DNA of 12,847 nucleotides from Pleurotus djamor (GCA_029747585.1 JAPEVF010001183.1:1-12847), one strand, 5' to 3'; shown: positions 1 through 9,031, counted from the first letter of the stretch. Made by a program: numbers and translations. The notes: generated by a model from the sequence alone, not told the origin.

Positions 1-276
1 TGCGGGGATTTTGTTCCTCCATGAGCGCGATCATGCAAGCGGCGCAGCCCTTATGGCATGACACGGATAATCTTCTTTGTGTAGAGAAGGGTATGTACGC
101 CAAGTTTCTTTCCCTTGGGGCTGTAGATTCCCGTTGCTGACTCTCAGTGAATTCATCATCGCCACGACTCTGGAGAAGATGTGGGTATTCATTTGACTGG
201 GACTCACTGGTCGTTGCAAACGAGTCGCCACGATTCCAGGTTTGTATCGTGTTCTTTCCATAGTGACTCTGTGGTT
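1..276 (-). CDS. Possible partial exon running off the left edge
   Basis: On the minus strand one frame stays open for about 92 codons, from a stop near 277 to the window edge. The inferred peptide is hydrophilic, rich in Ser, Gln, Glu and Arg, and ends near the edge with a Cys-containing segment (CHKGCAAC). No in-frame ATG lies near its upstream end, so if real it would be an internal exon of a gene whose start or other exons I cannot see. An open frame of this length is only weak evidence. I recognise no family. A possible intron (donor near 95, acceptor near 50) could change the frame. The Cys pattern could be the start of a metal-binding region, but too little is present to say. Confidence 0.25.
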
Positions 277-404
277 ATAAAAGCAGGTGTGATGTACTGT
301 ACTTTCGCAATCCGTCGTTTTCCTTTCTTCGTTGCACTGCTCGCAAAAAATGGTGAACCCTCAACCCAACTCCGTGTGTACCTTTTTCAGGATGTGTTAC
401 ATAA

Positions 405-740
405 CGTTTCCCTCACCATCGCATTCGATTTCGGGACGTAGAAGCGTTGCCCAGTGAAACATCTGCGGGTGAAGCCAATGAACAGCTCTTCAACGCAAAT
501 TGTAATTTTCTGACAACATTTTGCACGCATTTATTCATTTTCTTCTTCTTAGTTTTCCAAGACCAATCACGTTCTATAGAACGACTTATTTCCAGACACT
601 TTTACCCCCGTCATTTTGACGCGTTTCGCGAGATGCAGGCTCTTACTGGTCTCATCATCTCTGGGTCTACGACTTTAAATTTCTTCACGTTTGAAGGTCA
701 CCAGTCCACCACTGGTAGTAGACATTACGAAAACACATAG
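405..740 (+). pseudogene. N-terminal fragment of an ISGS/FHST-family gene, probably interrupted
   Basis: Two exon-like segments (about 405-501 and 553 to roughly 700) are separated by a 51-nt intron (502-552: GTAATT donor, pyrimidine-rich TTCTTAG acceptor). The second contains SIERLISRHFYP, FREMQALTGL and IISGSTTLNFF. I know this pattern from a large, uncharacterised Agaricomycete family with the order ISGS(T)AL.FF, then an Asp-Leu-Asp-like segment, then (K/R)IQL(I/M), then FHST. That order resembles a nucleotidyltransferase-like fold, but the function is unproven. After LNFFTFEG the match stops and the frame ends at 738-740, inside a GGCTA-rich repeat. The missing part of the family pattern appears on the same strand at 12452-12812. 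I cannot place the start; upstream in-frame stops begin at 402. Family membership is recognised from memory, not from a search. Confidence 0.5.
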
Positions 741-797
741 CCCTAGCCATAAAAATAGTTTACAATATCAATGGACCTAGCCAGAGTATGGCTAGAC
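717..797 (-). repeat. GGCTA-rich repeat, left copy (inverted relative to the right copy)
   Basis: Read on the minus strand, this stretch aligns with 12413-12505 read on the plus strand. The shared landmarks, in order, are AGCCA, GGCTA, the 8-mer CCATTGAT (minus strand, 767-774), TTGT, TGGCTA, and a T-rich tail ending GTAA...TAC. By eye I count about 39 matches over 57 aligned positions in the core, plus further matches inward. Within this copy TAGCC and GGCTA form a small inverted pair around 779-793. It coincides with the point where the left ISGS-family reading frame loses similarity. Confidence 0.5.
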
Positions 798-1026
798 AAG
801 CCAAATCAAGTACAGGTGACCGAAATAGACTGTTACATCATGTGATAGCCTCTGATTTCCATCTTCGGATAGGAGCCTGATAGGGACTTTGTTCAATCTC
901 AGCGGCTCACCTTACATTGTCCGCGCGAGGATGGGTATCGGTTAGCGTTGTAGCCGGCCCCGGTTGCTGCACCGTGCGAAATGAGACTTACTAATATGGA
1001 TGGCGGCGGCGGCCCGGCGTGTTCAC

Positions 1027-1066
1027 AAACTACTATATTGGGCGTNGGGGGGAAACTACCATATTG
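1027..1066 (+). repeat. Imperfect tandem repeat, 26-nt period
   Basis: AAACTACTATATTG at 1027-1040 recurs as AAACTACCATATTG at 1053-1066. They are separated by a G-rich segment containing the undetermined base at 1046. The period may be off by a base because the G run next to the N is uncertain. Confidence 0.6.
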
Positions 1067-1174
1067 CGCAGAATGGGGAAAAAAAGGGAACGGATCGTCC
1101 GTAGGGGCTAACCAAGAGCTTCGTAGGTAACCAATAGCTGCGTATAAAGCATCAGGGGGTACAGGAAACAAATG

Positions 1175-1260
1175 CGGGAGAAAAAAGGGGAAAAACCGAA
1201 AAAAAAACCGAAAAAAAGACCGAAAAAACGAAAAAAAAAGAAGAAAAAAACGCCAGAAAA
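1175..1260 (+). repeat. A-rich low-complexity tract with AAAAACCG-like units
   Basis: Nearly pure A/G with scattered CCG interruptions. Units resembling AAAAACCG recur several times between about 1191 and 1225, followed by longer A runs. On the minus strand it is T/pyrimidine-rich and lies about 75-160 nt beyond the transposase stop codon, so it could act in 3'-end formation there. Any protein read from it (poly-Lys or poly-Phe) is artefactual. Confidence 0.75.
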
Positions 1261-1333
1261 CATAGAGAAATGTTTGGATGATGTGAGCGTAATGGTAGGG
1301 TATGTACGTGAGTCCATTGATGCCAGAGCCAGC

Positions 1334-4300
1334 TCACTCGATAGCGACCTCCACTGGTGCTGGCGCTGCGGCGCGGTTCGTGTTCGTCTCGATGTCTCCC
1401 AATGTGGACGAGGAACCCGTTGTTGGGGAAGCACCAGAAGGTGGGGCTGAACTTGCTGCCGTCCAATGGGACTGATATGCTTTAGCGGCTTGCGTCTGCA
1501 GAGACGCTTGTTTGAGTGCATAGCTTCGTAGACCCCGGCGAACGCGCTGTCGAAGAGATGGGTTGATCGTCTCAGTCGCAGCCGGTTGAGAATCGGCGAT
1601 ATGGGACCACGAATTGGACGACCAGTCGAGGAATCGAAGCACCCGGCGCATCTCCTCCTTGAGAAGCGAGACTTCTTCTTGCCAACGTCGCTTTCGAGCA
1701 CGTGCACGGGCCCACTCCTCCCGAACACCTAAGAAGACATAATCAACACGATTCCATAAACTCTTTTTACCATTCTACTCACAGATATGTAGGTCCTCCT
1801 CCTCTGAGTCGGCGGGAGTACCACAGGCTGTCCAAATCCAAGACATCTTGTCCTTCCGAGAAAAAGTAACCCCCCCGTGTGTGGTTGGTCCCGATGCGAG
1901 TGAGCTTTTGCAAAGCAGCCGAGTCCAATGCTGACATCGCAGGGAGCGCAATGTCGCTATCATTGAGCTCCTTCAAGTGGTCTATGTCCGTAGCGGAGAG
2001 GTTGAGGAGAGCTGCACGGGCATGTCGGTACTTTGAAGCGAGAAGGTTGATCCTGTTTGTAGCATGGGTAATGATAGTTCGCGCGCGTGTTGATTGATTC
2101 TGCCCAGCGACATTGGCGTTACGGTAGGCGATGAGGTATTGTCGAGCATGGAGGCGACGTCGAAGAGCATCCAGGGCTTTGTGAGCCTCGGCCTTGCGTA
2201 GTTGGATTTCCTTAACGGCTAGGCCGGAAACGCAGCCCGTCTGACGCTTCGCTGCCGAGACCTCGGAAGGGAGCCAGAGTTTAACGTATTCGGCAGAAGT
2301 GGGGACAGCGTTAGCATCACGTTGTCCTTCTTCTTGGGCGATGAGGTCTCGAGCGCAGGGCATGAACGTAGCTTGCATGTCTCGGAAGTTCTCGAGTTTA
2401 GCCATGATTTGGCGGCGGCGATCGACGACTTTGTTCTCGACACCAAGGGCGAGATCCGTTCCTCCACCGGCTATTTGTGAGCGTATTCGAAGCCTGGAAA
2501 CATGTAAATGAATGGTGCCTGTAGTGACGAAGAATGAACATACTGGGCTTCCTCAAGCTGGAGTCCAGCCACAAGAAACGACGTTGCTGTAGTCGTTCGG
2601 ACAGCCGCACCCAGACGCCGGGTTTCCTCGTCTTCTTCCTTCTTCAGTGAGAGTCGAACCTCGGAAACAGTAGGGCCATCTAGCAAGCAAATTGAGTATA
2701 CAATGGTGAATAACGGGGAGGGCAAGCAGACCGCACCTTTGCGACCAGACCAATAAGGATTGGTTCCAGTATGTGTTTCGTCCCATTCACGGACAGTTCT
2801 TTCCCAATCTTCCCGTATACTTGCGTCGAGCGGTAGGCATACCTCCTCGAAGGCGGCACTTTGCAAATTAAGCTCCGTCTGAGCGACGCTGAGCCTACGG
2901 GAGAGTGTCTCGCCTATTCAGACAATTATATTAGCCAACAAGGACACCGGCAGCATAGGTAGGTGCTTACATAGCTTGATATTCTTCTGCCAATTGTGGA
3001 AATCAATACGATCCTCCAGATTGTCTTGACGGGCACCGGCCCCCATCACACGTGTCGACCAAGACGCAGGGTTCAAGAGGGACCATACACGTTCAATGCC
3101 TTCGCCATCTGTACAGCCGACACCCTGTTGAAACTGAAGCGAGTTTGACATCTGGCATGATTGCTCATGAGCGACAGAGTGCCAGATGGGAAGGCCGGTA
3201 TGTATGGCCACGTTCGTGGCTTGCAGGTGGCTGGGTAGGTTCTCTCTTCGCTTCGGTAAATTGATCTTCCATTGGCAAGCAATGTCGTAGGAAACACAGA
3301 GGAGGTGTAAAGCGAGACCGAGAATCGAAGAGAAAAGGATATAGTCCATGTTTGCATACCTGGGTTCGCAGAGTCAGAACATTCGTTACTATATATTGAG
3401 GTCAAGGCACGCCTACCTTTCGCCTTTCTGCAGATCACCAATACCGTTGGGACGAACACTTTCATGCCTGGCACAGATCACACCCCCCACTCCCGAGCAA
3501 CGGTGACCAGTGGTCACTCGAGTTTCCTTCTGTAGGAGTGCTTGGAAGGCGATGCATGTGCTCGTCTAGGAGATGTCAATTACAAAGAGACCCAGAAAGA
3601 CGGCGAACTCACGTCTGCTTCAGTAACATAAGAGGATAAGTGATCCCGATATCCCCGATCTTCAACAAAGTACCCCCATCCTGACCCTAATGGCTCATCG
3701 CTGACCTCATTGGCTCGAATGCGATTTTTTAGGCGGAAATTGGCGTCCATCGCAAGGATCAGCATATACAGGTATCTGTGATTAATGTGAGATAAGGCAA
3801 GGAGACATAGAAGTCAAACGTACTTGTCTCCAACAGGCACATCTTGCCAATTCTGAGGCAGGTTGCGATCAGCGTGTGGGCAGGCCCAGCAGAGAACTGC
3901 ACACTGTCCATGGAGGGTACGACAAAGCAATGTGGAGGCATGACCCCTTCCTGCTCGCTTCATACGCTTGAGGAATGCAAACTGCCGTGCCATGCGCGCG
4001 AAGCTTTTGTTCCTGTCCTATGTAATGGGAACAGTCTGGGATAAGTAATACAAGGATGTTTTGAATGAGGTGATACTGACATAGATATACGCGAGGCCTG
4101 TGGAGTCTGTCTTCAGTTCCAGGACACGAACAAAGTCGCTTGATGTCACGTTGCCCGCCACGTTGAGCAGGCGAAAGGTTTCAAGACTTTCAAAGGTCGC
4201 ACAGGTAGACGGTGTGATAATAGTAGCAGGGTACCATTGATTGAGGAGGAGCTGCTCGACGTGGCTGAGATTGGCGTGACGACTGCAGGAGCAGTATCGG

Positions 4301-5078
4301 ATGCTGACGTTGTGGATGCCATTCGTGTGCAAGACTACCATGGTATGGGGAGGAGAAGGCGAGGGACAAGGAGAACCGGCATGGCCAAGTTGGAAGACGT
4401 AGTCCATACTGTCCAAAGACACATCCGTCCAAAACGAACCACGCCAAACCTATCAGACAACTGAGGACAGAGGGAACATGCGGAATCAATACCACACACC
4501 TGCACGCGATGAAGGGGGAAGAGCTGGTGTCGTTTCAGACAACAAGTGCTACATTCTTCGACTAGACCACAGTCTCCACAGCGCCAGAGGCGTCCTTGGT
4601 GTAAAGGTGCTTGGCAGGTAGAGCATGCAGTTGCCGAGGAGGAATCATTGAGGAACATGTACTGTAAGAATTCGTCCATTCGCCCTCGCCAGAAGTTCAA
4701 AGGTTCGTCCTGAGGTCACGAAAGATATGTGTCAGTTCACGCCCGGAGAGAAAGGAGAGGTCAACGTACGGAGTTCGGGTACTTCTTACGCTTTGAGCTT
4801 GCCGTGGTGGAAGAAGACTCATCAGCGACAGCAGGTACCTCTTGGTCCAAGTCGAATTCTTGGGGTACAGGATCCCAGTCAGCGAGAGCATCTTGCGTTG
4901 GTGCGGCTTCTTTGTCTTGAGTCCTGTCGTCTTGGGTCCTAAGAGGGATATCGATCTCCTTCCGAAGCGCAACAACACGATTGTGGGATACGTATACAGC
5001 GGTTGTGGTGGGTTTATCCACCAACGCGTCCGAGCTGGAGTAGACAGAGGAAGCCTTGCTCGGGCGACCACGCTTCAT
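1334..5078 (-). CDS. KDZ-family transposase with CxC2-type cysteine cluster
   Basis: A DDE-type transposase expected to cut and paste its own element in the nucleus. I assemble 11 exons: 5078-4770, 4709-4500, 4449-4081, 4017-3824, 3775-3613, 3565-3417, 3359-2971, 2913-2737, 2679-2544, 2493-1783 and 1728-1334. All junction phases agree and total about 1066 aa, a normal KDZ length. Residues 132-160 form a zinc-binding cluster (C132, C135, C147, C150, C156, C159, C160); H164 and H170 follow. Next come a CxC2-like region and CWACPHADRNLPQNW (339-353). Likely catalytic acids are D371 in AMDANFRLK, D490 in YDIACQW and E551 or E554 in DGEGIERVW. ICARHE (445-450) and ERYANMDYI (464-472) are family hallmarks. 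The C-terminal third is helical and charged (SWIW, EEWARARARKRRW). One defect: exon 10 changes frame at the seven-base G run at 1870-1876, where six would restore it, so either recent decay or a base-calling error. The intron at 2736-2680 is 57 nt and stop-free, so its retention would keep frame. Confidence 0.9.
1870..1876 (-). other. Frameshifting homopolymer in transposase exon 10
   Basis: Seven C on the plus strand (G on the coding strand). Upstream of it the frame ends ...IGTNHTRGG; downstream the conserved SWIW and DSEEEDLHI segment lies in the frame reached by removing one G. Both sides match the KDZ C-terminal pattern, so this is one gene with a one-base length problem rather than two genes. 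The N bases elsewhere in the window are also beside poly-G runs, which favours a sequencing cause. Confidence 0.75.
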
Positions 5079-5419
5079 CGTGTCGTAGAGTCGTACTGGT
5101 CGGAAGTGCTAGTGTCCAAGATTCAGTATTGGCATCAGTCATCGACTCCCATCACGTGAGATCAACGGACGCGTCACGTCGCTAACTCACGTGACACCAG
5201 AACTGGACGCGACAACTTTGAACTACCACCAGGACGTTGAGGCGCCTTCTCTTATCCGTCCTCCCTTCCTACACCCAAGCAAGCTTGAAAATGATTCATT
5301 TGTGCTACGTAATCAAGAGGGGTACAAAAGCCGTGTATCCTGGAGCCCATCTTGAGTACATAGCGAAAACAAACAAAGCAACAAAGCATAAACTAGTTAC
5401 GTATAGTAAATGATATATT
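5079..5419. promoter_or_regulatory. Transposase promoter region with paired CACGTG sites
   Basis: This is the only space between the transposase ATG (5078, minus) and the stop of the next minus-strand gene (5420). Two perfect CACGTG boxes lie at 5153-5158 and 5188-5193, each inside TCACGTGA, 75 and 110 nt upstream of the ATG. CACGTG is the usual site for fungal bHLH regulators. A further CACGTC lies between them. I see no clear TATA box. The part towards 5419 probably holds the 3' untranslated region of the proline-rich gene. Regulatory function is inferred from spacing and pairing only. Confidence 0.4.
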
Positions 5420-6195
5420 CTACTCGAGCGGTCCGCGCTTCGAAGAAGACGACAAGTCACCGTTGGATATGTTGGGTACGGACTTGGAGCGATGTAACGG
5501 AGTAAAGCGAGTGTGAGTACCCGTAGGCGAAGGGGCAGGTGTGTATGGAGGAGGCAAAACCAAGGACTTCGACGGAGGTGGGTTTGACACAGTCGTGAAA
5601 CTCAGCCAATGTTGACTGGCACCAGAGGAGTGTGTTGTGATTGACAACTTTGGCTTCAATACGAGGAGACTCTGCGACCGATCCTCGAAGGGAGGTTCCC
5701 GGTTGAATTGAGAGTCGTCCCCCAGCTGGTCACCACCAGGACCGGCGCTATACAAGTAATACGAGACGAGTGAGAGACCGCAACCAAGGAAGGAACCAAG
5801 GAACACACCATCCCGGAAGCATCCAATCACTACCAAACTCCGGCGACGTCGTTGTAAAAAGTGCGGCCTCTGCGTTGACCCCAGCGCTATGTCTAGGAGG
5901 AGGCAGCCCAGGAGGTGTTGCAGGTGACGGACCTAACCCAAAAACTTCAGTCACGCGACAGAAGTTGGAGAGACGAACTTACTCGGCGCATGAAACGGAG
6001 GAGGCAGTCCAGGCGGTGAAGGGGGAGATGTAGCTGTTGGAGATGTAGCTGTTTGAAGAGTTCAGAGTCATGTAACGATGACGAAGGAATGATGGATGAC
6101 TTACTTTGCATTCCGAGAGGTGCACGCTTGAGCTTGACGGAGGGTGGGGGGGAAAGGAAGGGAGGGGAAGCTAATTTGTTATATGAACGAACCAT
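5420..6195 (-). CDS. Proline/serine-rich hypothetical protein, 4 exons
   Basis: My preferred model has exons 6195-6105, 6048-5983, 5932-5809 and 5747-5420, with introns of 56, 50 and 61 nt (donors GTAAGT, GTAAGT, GTGTGT; acceptors CAG, TAG, TAG). It gives 202 codons in consistent phase. The N-terminus (MVRSYNKLASPPFLSPPPS) is basic and proline-rich. SPPGLPPPF and TPPGLPPPR, in exons 2 and 3, look like an internal duplication. The C-terminal half is Ser/Thr/Pro-rich with LPPPYTPAPSPT and a final SSSSKRGPLE. I recognise no domain, and the protein is probably disordered. A different splice choice (acceptor at 5893, third intron retained) puts RRRRSLVVIG and a hydrophobic stretch in frame with the same last exon, giving a single-pass membrane protein instead. 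The ATG at 6195 is chosen because it opens exon 1 about 90 nt before a strong donor. Confidence 0.6.
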
Positions 6196-7162
6196 TTTGT
6201 TTTCCTTTGTTGCTATGTGGGGAGCAGGGTCATCAGAAACACTAACCCTGTTTTAGTAGTCGTCTAGCCTTTTTGGTGGACCAATGTTGACTTGGAAGTT
6301 GGTTCGATGAACGCAATTCAAGGTTTTGACGCGGCTTGTATTCATAGATCAGCGGGGAAGCAAGGGAATGACTAGAAACGCGCTATGAATGAGTATCTAG
6401 ATATCAAGTCTTGTCGGAATTGATGATGCAACTCAACTTCGAAACATGCCTCGTGCAGAATGCGTTCAGCCTCAAGGCGAGCCTCAAGGATTGAACCAGT
6501 CGGTTGTCCTGGATCACAAGGTTTGCATTTCTATGTCATTGTACATCAATAGGCACTTTGGGATCATGTCCTGGACGGCAACGAGGAGCTTGATTGTCCC
6601 CACTGGTACTCGGTTCCCGATAAGTTCAACAACGATCGGTGACTGGGCTGCAATCCAGATGCAAGTCGTGATTAGACGGTTCTGCGGATTCGGTTGAATG
6701 TGACATTCACCAACAATGAAATCTATATTCAAACATGCACTTTGCATCGTACTTGATGAACTAACTCCGGTCCGCTGATATGGACACGGACCTATAAGGT
6801 TACAGATAGTTGGGCTCCGATGCATGAGTGCTTGATACGTTTTGGAGAATTCTCACAGCCTGAAATCGCTGCTGCACGGATGGTCAGTCAGTATGTCGCC
6901 TAGCACAACGAATTTCTGATAATAAGTCAGACGACACCTATGGTGAGAATTACGAGAGCCTCTGAACCGAAAACGGTACCACCATACCACAAAATCGCGA
7001 CAAAGAGGAGTGGGCTGATCTCCACGTGCGTAGATGTATCTCTAACATTGAATCATCGTATGGGCACTTTGTTCGGGCACATTTTTGTTCACATAAAACA
7101 GAGCATGCGTATATTCCATATATCCGATATCCATAGAAGATGATCCCTAAGGTCGTACTATA
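6196..7162. other. Intergenic region with one uncertain plus-strand gene
   Basis: Apart from the gene-like stretch at 6446-6903 listed separately, I see nothing I can support here. The left part contains the promoter of the proline-rich gene (upstream of 6195 on the minus strand). The right part contains the 3' flank of the two-domain RNase H1 N-like gene, which stops at 7163. A 67-codon open frame at 6940-7143 shows no recognisable features. Confidence 0.5.
6446..6903 (+). pseudogene. Gene-like plus-strand stretch, exons only partly resolved
   Basis: Several short peptides look protein-like. One starts at the ATG at 6446 and may splice through a 50-nt intron (6503-6552) into ALWDHVLDG and CPHWYSVPDKFNNDR (6553-6639). 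The next, LNVTFTNNEIYIQTCTLH (6694-6747), joins in frame to SWAPMHECLIRF, FGEFSQPEIAAARM and QYVA, stopping at 6901-6903, through a 57-nt intron (6749-6805) with a GTACTT donor, a perfect CTAAC branch and a TACAG acceptor. I cannot connect the two halves without either a weak donor (GTTCCC at 6613) or a frame change. It is therefore either a small multi-exon gene with an unusual intron or a decayed copy. I do not recognise the family. A minus-strand frame of 103 codons overlaps it and is probably a shadow. Confidence 0.35.
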
Positions 7163-8070
7163 CTAATATTCGGGCAGCCTCCTCAGCTCATACCTCGCCT
7201 CTGCAGCATGGTACTTTTCAATAGCCATAGGCAAACTTGCGAAGCTTTCATGAGACGCTCCGCTGAGTCCGGTGGTCTCGATGTGGGTCTCAAGCCTAGT
7301 TCACGTTCACGTTCAGATGTTAAGTTGAGGCGAAACGGATGAAAGACATACCAGGTTGTGTAAACGCCGGGGACGCGACCTTTGTAGACGACATAGAAAC
7401 GTTTACGTGCGGTGGATCCTTCGCTCAAGGGATTGTCGGGATGGGAGTGAGGATGATGAGCGTGATAACAATAACGTGGACGGACGAATGGTCGGGTTTC
7501 ACAGATGCTCTGAACCCAAGATCGTCCGTGACGATGGGCGTACAAAAATGCGGCCTCCGCAAAGTCGGTGCTGGAATACCCCTGGAAACATGCGGAAGGA
7601 ACTCCGTCAACTGACTCCTTGACATCCGACCTAGTAGACGTCTCATATCAATTAGCCACCAATATGGAAAGGAACATACCAATCAGTATAAACCCCTGGA
7701 AAACGTCCTATAAACACCGCGTAGGCAACAGCGCGCTGCCTGTTCTTCGAACGCTTCACCGTGGCTCGAACATGACTGCCAGGCTCCTTTTGAGTAGCGT
7801 GCGACGCCGTCGACCTAGGCACAAGTAAGTAGGACAACAGAGGAACGGCAAGGGAAACGTGCCAGTCGTGGGTTACGCCATTGAACGTCGACGAAGACAC
7901 CTCGTAAACGGTGCGATCTGTGGGAGAAAACAATCGGTCAAGGATGGCGGTGAGTCCCTGTACAACGTACCTGAGATTTGGAGACGTCCGAAGGCATTTT
8001 CGAGCTCATCCGCTAAATCGCACATCGGGGTTGTGGGGGCGTTGGTTGGAGACGTTTGTGGGAGGGGCAT
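7163..8070 (-). CDS. Protein with two RNase H1 N-terminal (viroplasmin-like) domains
   Basis: Exons are 8070-7971, 7917-7680, 7630-7352 and 7295-7163, giving about 249 codons. The RNase H1 N-terminal domain is a small fold that binds RNA-DNA hybrids or double-stranded RNA; no RNase H catalytic domain is present. The first copy (about residues 97-140) has AVFIGRFPGVYTDW, then VDGVPSACFQGYSSTDFAEA. The second (about 190-240) has RFYVVYKGRVPGVYTTW, then TTGLSGASHESFASLPMA and a short tail. In both, the intron splits the Trp codon after its second base. The linker between them is His/Pro/Arg-rich. The ATG at 8070 opens the only frame joining exon 1 to exon 2. A short out-of-frame ORF starts upstream at 8084. 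A 72-nt stretch near 7874-7803 may be a further in-frame intron (weak GTTCAA donor, good branch and TAG), which would give 225 aa. The gene follows its paralogue after only 89 nt. Confidence 0.7.
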
Positions 8071-8159
8071 TCCAGGGCTGTCATTTGAGAAATTTATAGC
8101 CTAAGAAAGTTCGGAGAATGAAATATGGGACTAGTTAACGGAAGTATTTCTAACATCGA

Positions 8160-8831
8160 TCACTCCTCACTATCAGAAATATCAATTACCTGGAGAGAAG
8201 TTATTGAAACCGAGGGCGATGTGGCGTGCAGAGAGGAACACGTACCATTTGAGCGGAAACTGCCACCTTGGCCACGCGGACCTGATTGGAAAGCAGGGCG
8301 CTGTTGAAGGCGGCCGCAGCGGCGACTTGAGTAGGAAAGCGACGACCTAGAGCCCCGGGGGCACCAATGATAGCCTTGTTGTAGACATCTCTGAGAGCAA
8401 TGTTAGCGACAGCAATGAGCTTGGGTAGGTGGACGTCACGTACAGGTCATTGAAGATGCCAACGTAAAACCCGGTGAAAACAACATACCATCGGGCATAA
8501 ATTCCTTCAACGATCAGCTGGAGGGGCGAAGAGGGAACCACCGAGTATGGGGTGTTGGCAAAAAAGTCTGACGGTGGATGAGCTCGAAAAATCACAAGTG
8601 AGGTGGGGGAGAGACGAACTTTGGACAGCGTGTGCGGTGTCGGTGGTAGAATCAACAGCAGCACTCGCACCAGCCACATTTGCAGCGGGCAAGGTAGGCG
8701 AAGTCAGTTCTGCGATGAGTTTTGTTAGAGGAGGAGGGCAAGCTGCGGAATGGATGTGAAGACTTACCTGTGGTACCCAACGACGCGGGCAAGGGTTGGT
8801 GGCAGAGACTACAGAGGGGCAACGAACTCAT
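8160..8831 (-). CDS. RNase H1 N-terminal-like protein with a CxxC start and SUMO-interaction-like tail
   Basis: Five exons (8831-8768, 8709-8620, 8567-8444, 8390-8246, 8189-8160) give exactly 151 codons with consistent phases; introns are 58, 52, 53 and 56 nt. The N-terminus has CSLCHQPLP (C7, C10), half of a possible zinc site. An Ala/Ser/Thr-rich linker follows. The domain spans about residues 77-125: RWYVVFTGFYVGIFNDL, then VYNKAIIGAPGALGRRFPT and QVAAAAAF. The two-domain paralogue downstream has Trp where this copy has L93, and the intron interrupts the same codon in the same phase. The last exon encodes VIDISDSEE, which fits the hydrophobic-plus-acidic SUMO-interacting motif, though binding is inferred. 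The start ATG sits 200 nt from the ATG of the divergent gene at 9032. A catalytic RNase H domain is absent, so a nucleic-acid-binding or adaptor role is more likely than nuclease activity. Confidence 0.7.
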
Positions 8832-9031
8832 TTGAGAGATTTCGATCAGTTGTGACGGTGAAAAAGAGAGAAGGGATGAGGAGGTGGCGGAGCTGGAACC
8901 GAGCTAAATTATTGAGGAGGAAATTGCCGAAGATATTGCCCCACCTCTCTGGCTCGCCCATACCGACTGTTCTACTGTTTCCACATACACCTCCCAGCCT
9001 CTGTTTACGCGTTGGAACACGTTCGAAGCCG
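8832..9031. promoter_or_regulatory. Divergent promoter between the SIM-tailed gene and the 772-codon gene
   Basis: Exactly 200 nt separate the two start codons, which point away from each other. On the plus-strand side there is an AT-rich AAATTATTGAGG segment near 8905, then a long C/T-rich stretch (about 8940-9005), typical of fungal transcription start regions. The minus-strand side has its own C/T-rich block (CTTCTCTCTTTTTC) just before its ATG. The short shared region suggests the two genes may be co-regulated. A longer plus-strand frame that begins at 8750 crosses this region but overlaps the minus-strand gene's first exons, so I do not use its start. Confidence 0.5.

Larger units (their letters stand above)
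744..1333. other. Non-coding 3' flank of the transposase gene
   Basis: I see no supportable gene here. The stretch holds the inner edge of the left GGCTA repeat, three GATAG-containing spots around 843-883, a short imperfect tandem repeat near 1027-1066 with one N, and a long A-rich tract at about 1175-1260. It lies downstream of the minus-strand transposase stop at 1334 and probably includes that gene's 3' untranslated region. A longer minus-strand frame here is an out-of-frame reading of the transposase's last exon fused to the translated A-rich tract. Confidence 0.6.

Noticed and set aside
181..441. 86-codon plus-strand frame upstream of the left ISGS fragment
   Set aside because: It is in a different frame from the ISGS exon, I found no convincing splice between them, and it shows no family pattern.
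1108..1728. 206-codon minus-strand frame ending in poly-Phe
   Set aside because: It is the transposase's last exon read in the wrong frame and then through the A-rich tract; its Phe run is low-complexity translation.
1775..1963. Separate 62-codon gene containing the SWIW motif
   Set aside because: It is the continuation of transposase exon 10 after the homopolymer frame break, not a gene of its own.
6521..6552. 32-nt intron (GTTTGC to AATAG) in the uncertain plus-strand gene
   Set aside because: It is shorter than every other intron in the window (47-63 nt); the 50-nt choice starting at 6503 fits better.
8750..9031. In-frame N-terminal extension of the 772-codon protein from 8750
   Set aside because: It overlaps the first exon and intron of the minus-strand SIM-tailed gene and lacks family-like sequence; the ATG at 9032 begins the conserved basic N-terminus.
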